Below are positions 5,798-6,913 of a DNA stretch of 6,913 bases, in pieces. The notes below the pieces were generated by a model, which made no database searches, was not told the DNA's origin, and worked only from the letters and a program-made list of their open reading frames with translations. The DNA lies in contig JAZNBI010000069.1 of the NCBI GenBank assembly GCA_045586995.1, forward strand, positions 1 through 6,913, in the 5' to 3' direction. The position numbers were made by a program, and so were the translations under genes. Every line of letters starts with the position of its first letter. Position 1 is the stretch's first letter. The stretch comes from JAZNBI01 sp045586995. GTDB lineage: Bacteria > Bacillota > Clostridia > Oscillospirales > CAG-272.

Positions 5798-6817
5798 TTA
5801 TTTAATGGCGGAAATATCAATGGAACGGCCGTATTCGTTAAGCACGACAGAAATACTTTCTTTTTTCTCGTTAATGAATTTGGAGAATACGCTGTAAACA
5901 TACTGTTCTTTAAGCGCGTCAAAGTGGTTGACAATATATTCATTCTCCAACGCAAGGCGAAGGATGACGAAAAATCCGTTTTCTACTTCAACGACGTCGC
6001 TTACATCGCCGATATCAAGCGCGAACGCCGCATTTTCGTATTCCTCTTTCATTTCGCCGGCGGTAAAGTAATATCCGTCGGCTGTGATATATGGGTCTTG
6101 GTTGTATTTTGTTCCTATATAATCATCGATATTTTCACCGGATGCAAGCTTATCGCGAATCATTTGAGCATCGGCGCGATTTTTTTCAACATCCTCGCCC
6201 TCATCGTTTTGAATGAATATATGCTTAGTACGCACAAACTCGCTGTTAATATGCTGCTTTACGCTTTCGTTATCGGTGTCGATAAGCCCCAAATTTCGGG
6301 TGTAGGCAATATAAAGCTCATTTTCACAAACGCCTACTCCGAGTGTAAATCTGAATAAATGGTCGGTTATATCGTAGGATTTCAAATATTCGAAATATTG
6401 CTTTTTGCCGCCAAGCTCCTTTGCGGTTTGATCGACCTGCTCCTGAATAGCTTCCTGAATTTCCTCGTCCTCAATATATATCATACATTCTCGGCACAAG
6501 CTGAGGATCGCATAATTAGACAAAAGGTTTTCGAGCACAAGCTTTTCGAGCTCCTCTTTGTATTTTGAAGCCGATTCGGCATTGTCCCAATCAAGATCCT
6601 TATAATAATTTGAAAGCGCGGTCTTATAATAAAGCGTTACAAATCGCAATTCCTCGTATAAAACGTCAAAGCCGTCACAGCTTCCCACTACGGCAAGGTC
6701 CTCTTTTGAGCCCTTAACCGGCTTGATTTTTCCCGAGCATCCCGCTATCGACAAGGAAAGCAGCAAAATTGCCATAAGCAATGCCGTTGTCTTTAATATA
6801 ACGAATTTTTTTTGCAT
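5798..6817 (-). CDS. PPIC-type peptidyl-prolyl isomerase lipoprotein (PrsA/SurA-like foldase)
   Basis: The 339-residue product is a predicted extracytoplasmic folding helper. A lipoprotein signal peptide (1-26: basic start, hydrophobic core about 6-22) ends in the lipobox SIAGC, with C27 as the lipid-modified residue. A charged, mostly helical region (about 40-185) resembles the SurA/PrsA N-terminal chaperone domain. A parvulin (PPIC) domain at about 196-289 shows RTKHIFI (196-202), KLASGENIDDYI (223-234), a YYFTAGEM segment (249-256), AFALDIGDVSDVVEVENGFFVI (split as AFALDIGDVS, 264-273, then DVVEVENGFFVI, 274-285), and a helical C-terminal tail. The first family histidine is present (H199), but the usual G-Y-H near the domain end is GFF (281-283), so isomerase activity is uncertain. 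It starts at ATG 6817 with GGAGGA at 6822-6827. It heads a two-gene operon with the membrane-anchored barrel protein. A PrsA-like name is reasonable, but orthology is not shown. Confidence 0.88.
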   Translation of the reverse strand: MQKKFVILKTTALLMAILLLSLSIAGCSGKIKPVKGSKEDLAVVGSCDGFDVLYEELRFVTLYYKTALSNYYKDLDWDNAESASKYKEELEKLVLENLLSNYAILSLCRECMIYIEDEEIQEAIQEQVDQTAKELGGKKQYFEYLKSYDITDHLFRFTLGVGVCENELYIAYTRNLGLIDTDNESVKQHINSEFVRTKHIFIQNDEGEDVEKNRADAQMIRDKLASGENIDDYIGTKYNQDPYITADGYYFTAGEMKEEYENAAFALDIGDVSDVVEVENGFFVILRLALENEYIVNHFDALKEQYVYSVFSKFINEKKESISVVLNEYGRSIDISAIK

Positions 6818-6845
6818 ATTGTCCTCCGATTTCTTATTTTATTTC

Positions 6846-6877
6846 ATTATATATTAATATTATTAAATATTTGTGAA
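6846..6877 (-). promoter_or_regulatory. Probable promoter region of the foldase operon
   Basis: On the minus strand TTCACA (6877-6872, five of six to TTGACA) is followed after 18 bases by TATATA (6853-6848), or after 20 bases by a perfect TATAAT (6851-6846). The region is extremely AT-rich, so chance matches are likely and the exact -10 is unclear. The remaining bases to the window edge (6878-6913) hold nothing I can assign. Confidence 0.4.
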
Positions 6878-6913
6878 CAACGATGGCTTTGCGAAAATAT
6901 TTGTCCTAAAATC

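Noticed and set aside
1..6913. Mobile element, phage, CRISPR or defence genes
   Set aside because: No transposase, integrase, phage or defence motif, regularly spaced repeats or tRNA-like sequence was found. All genes but one belong to recognisable housekeeping families.

Overview
The window looks like chromosomal DNA of a low-to-moderate-GC Firmicute, most likely a member of the Clostridia. The signs are strong AGGAGG-type ribosome binding sites, a PHP-type histidinol phosphatase, an AhrC/ArgR-type operator, a PrsA-like foldase lipoprotein and AT-rich promoters. I see no mobile element, RNA gene or CRISPR array. The genus cannot be fixed from the sequence alone.

Layout. (1) Bases 1-1221, + strand: the tail of a histidine operon. 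The 3' part of a fused hisIE gene enters from the left edge and overlaps a PHP-family histidinol-phosphatase gene by 4 bases. (2) Bases 1222-1426: a 205-base regulatory gap. It holds a long terminator-like hairpin, a 14-bp palindrome, an extended -10 promoter whose -35 region is covered by an arginine-repressor (ARG) box, and a further inverted repeat at the expected transcription start. (3) Bases 1427-4775, + strand: an arginine operon in the unusual order argG-argJ-argB, with gaps of 27 and 19 bases. (4) Bases 4776-4819: a near-perfect bidirectional terminator between convergent operons. (5) Bases 4822-6817, - strand: a two-gene envelope operon. A PPIC/parvulin-type lipoprotein (PrsA-like) comes first, then an unrecognised membrane-anchored protein with a TIM-barrel-like strand pattern. 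(6) Bases 6818-6913: the AT-rich promoter region of that operon.

Function. HisIE performs the second and third steps of histidine synthesis and the phosphatase performs the penultimate one. ArgJ and ArgB make N-acetylglutamate and phosphorylate it. ArgG condenses citrulline with aspartate near the end of the arginine pathway. argC, argD, argF and argH are not in the window and must lie elsewhere. ArgB carries the N-terminal helix and C-terminal signature of arginine-inhibited kinases, so arginine probably controls the pathway both through the promoter and at the enzyme.

Most of the window is ordinary biosynthetic sequence. The two places worth a second look are the repeated TGCATAAAT palindromes before argG and the unrecognised barrel protein paired with a foldase that has lost a usual active-site histidine.
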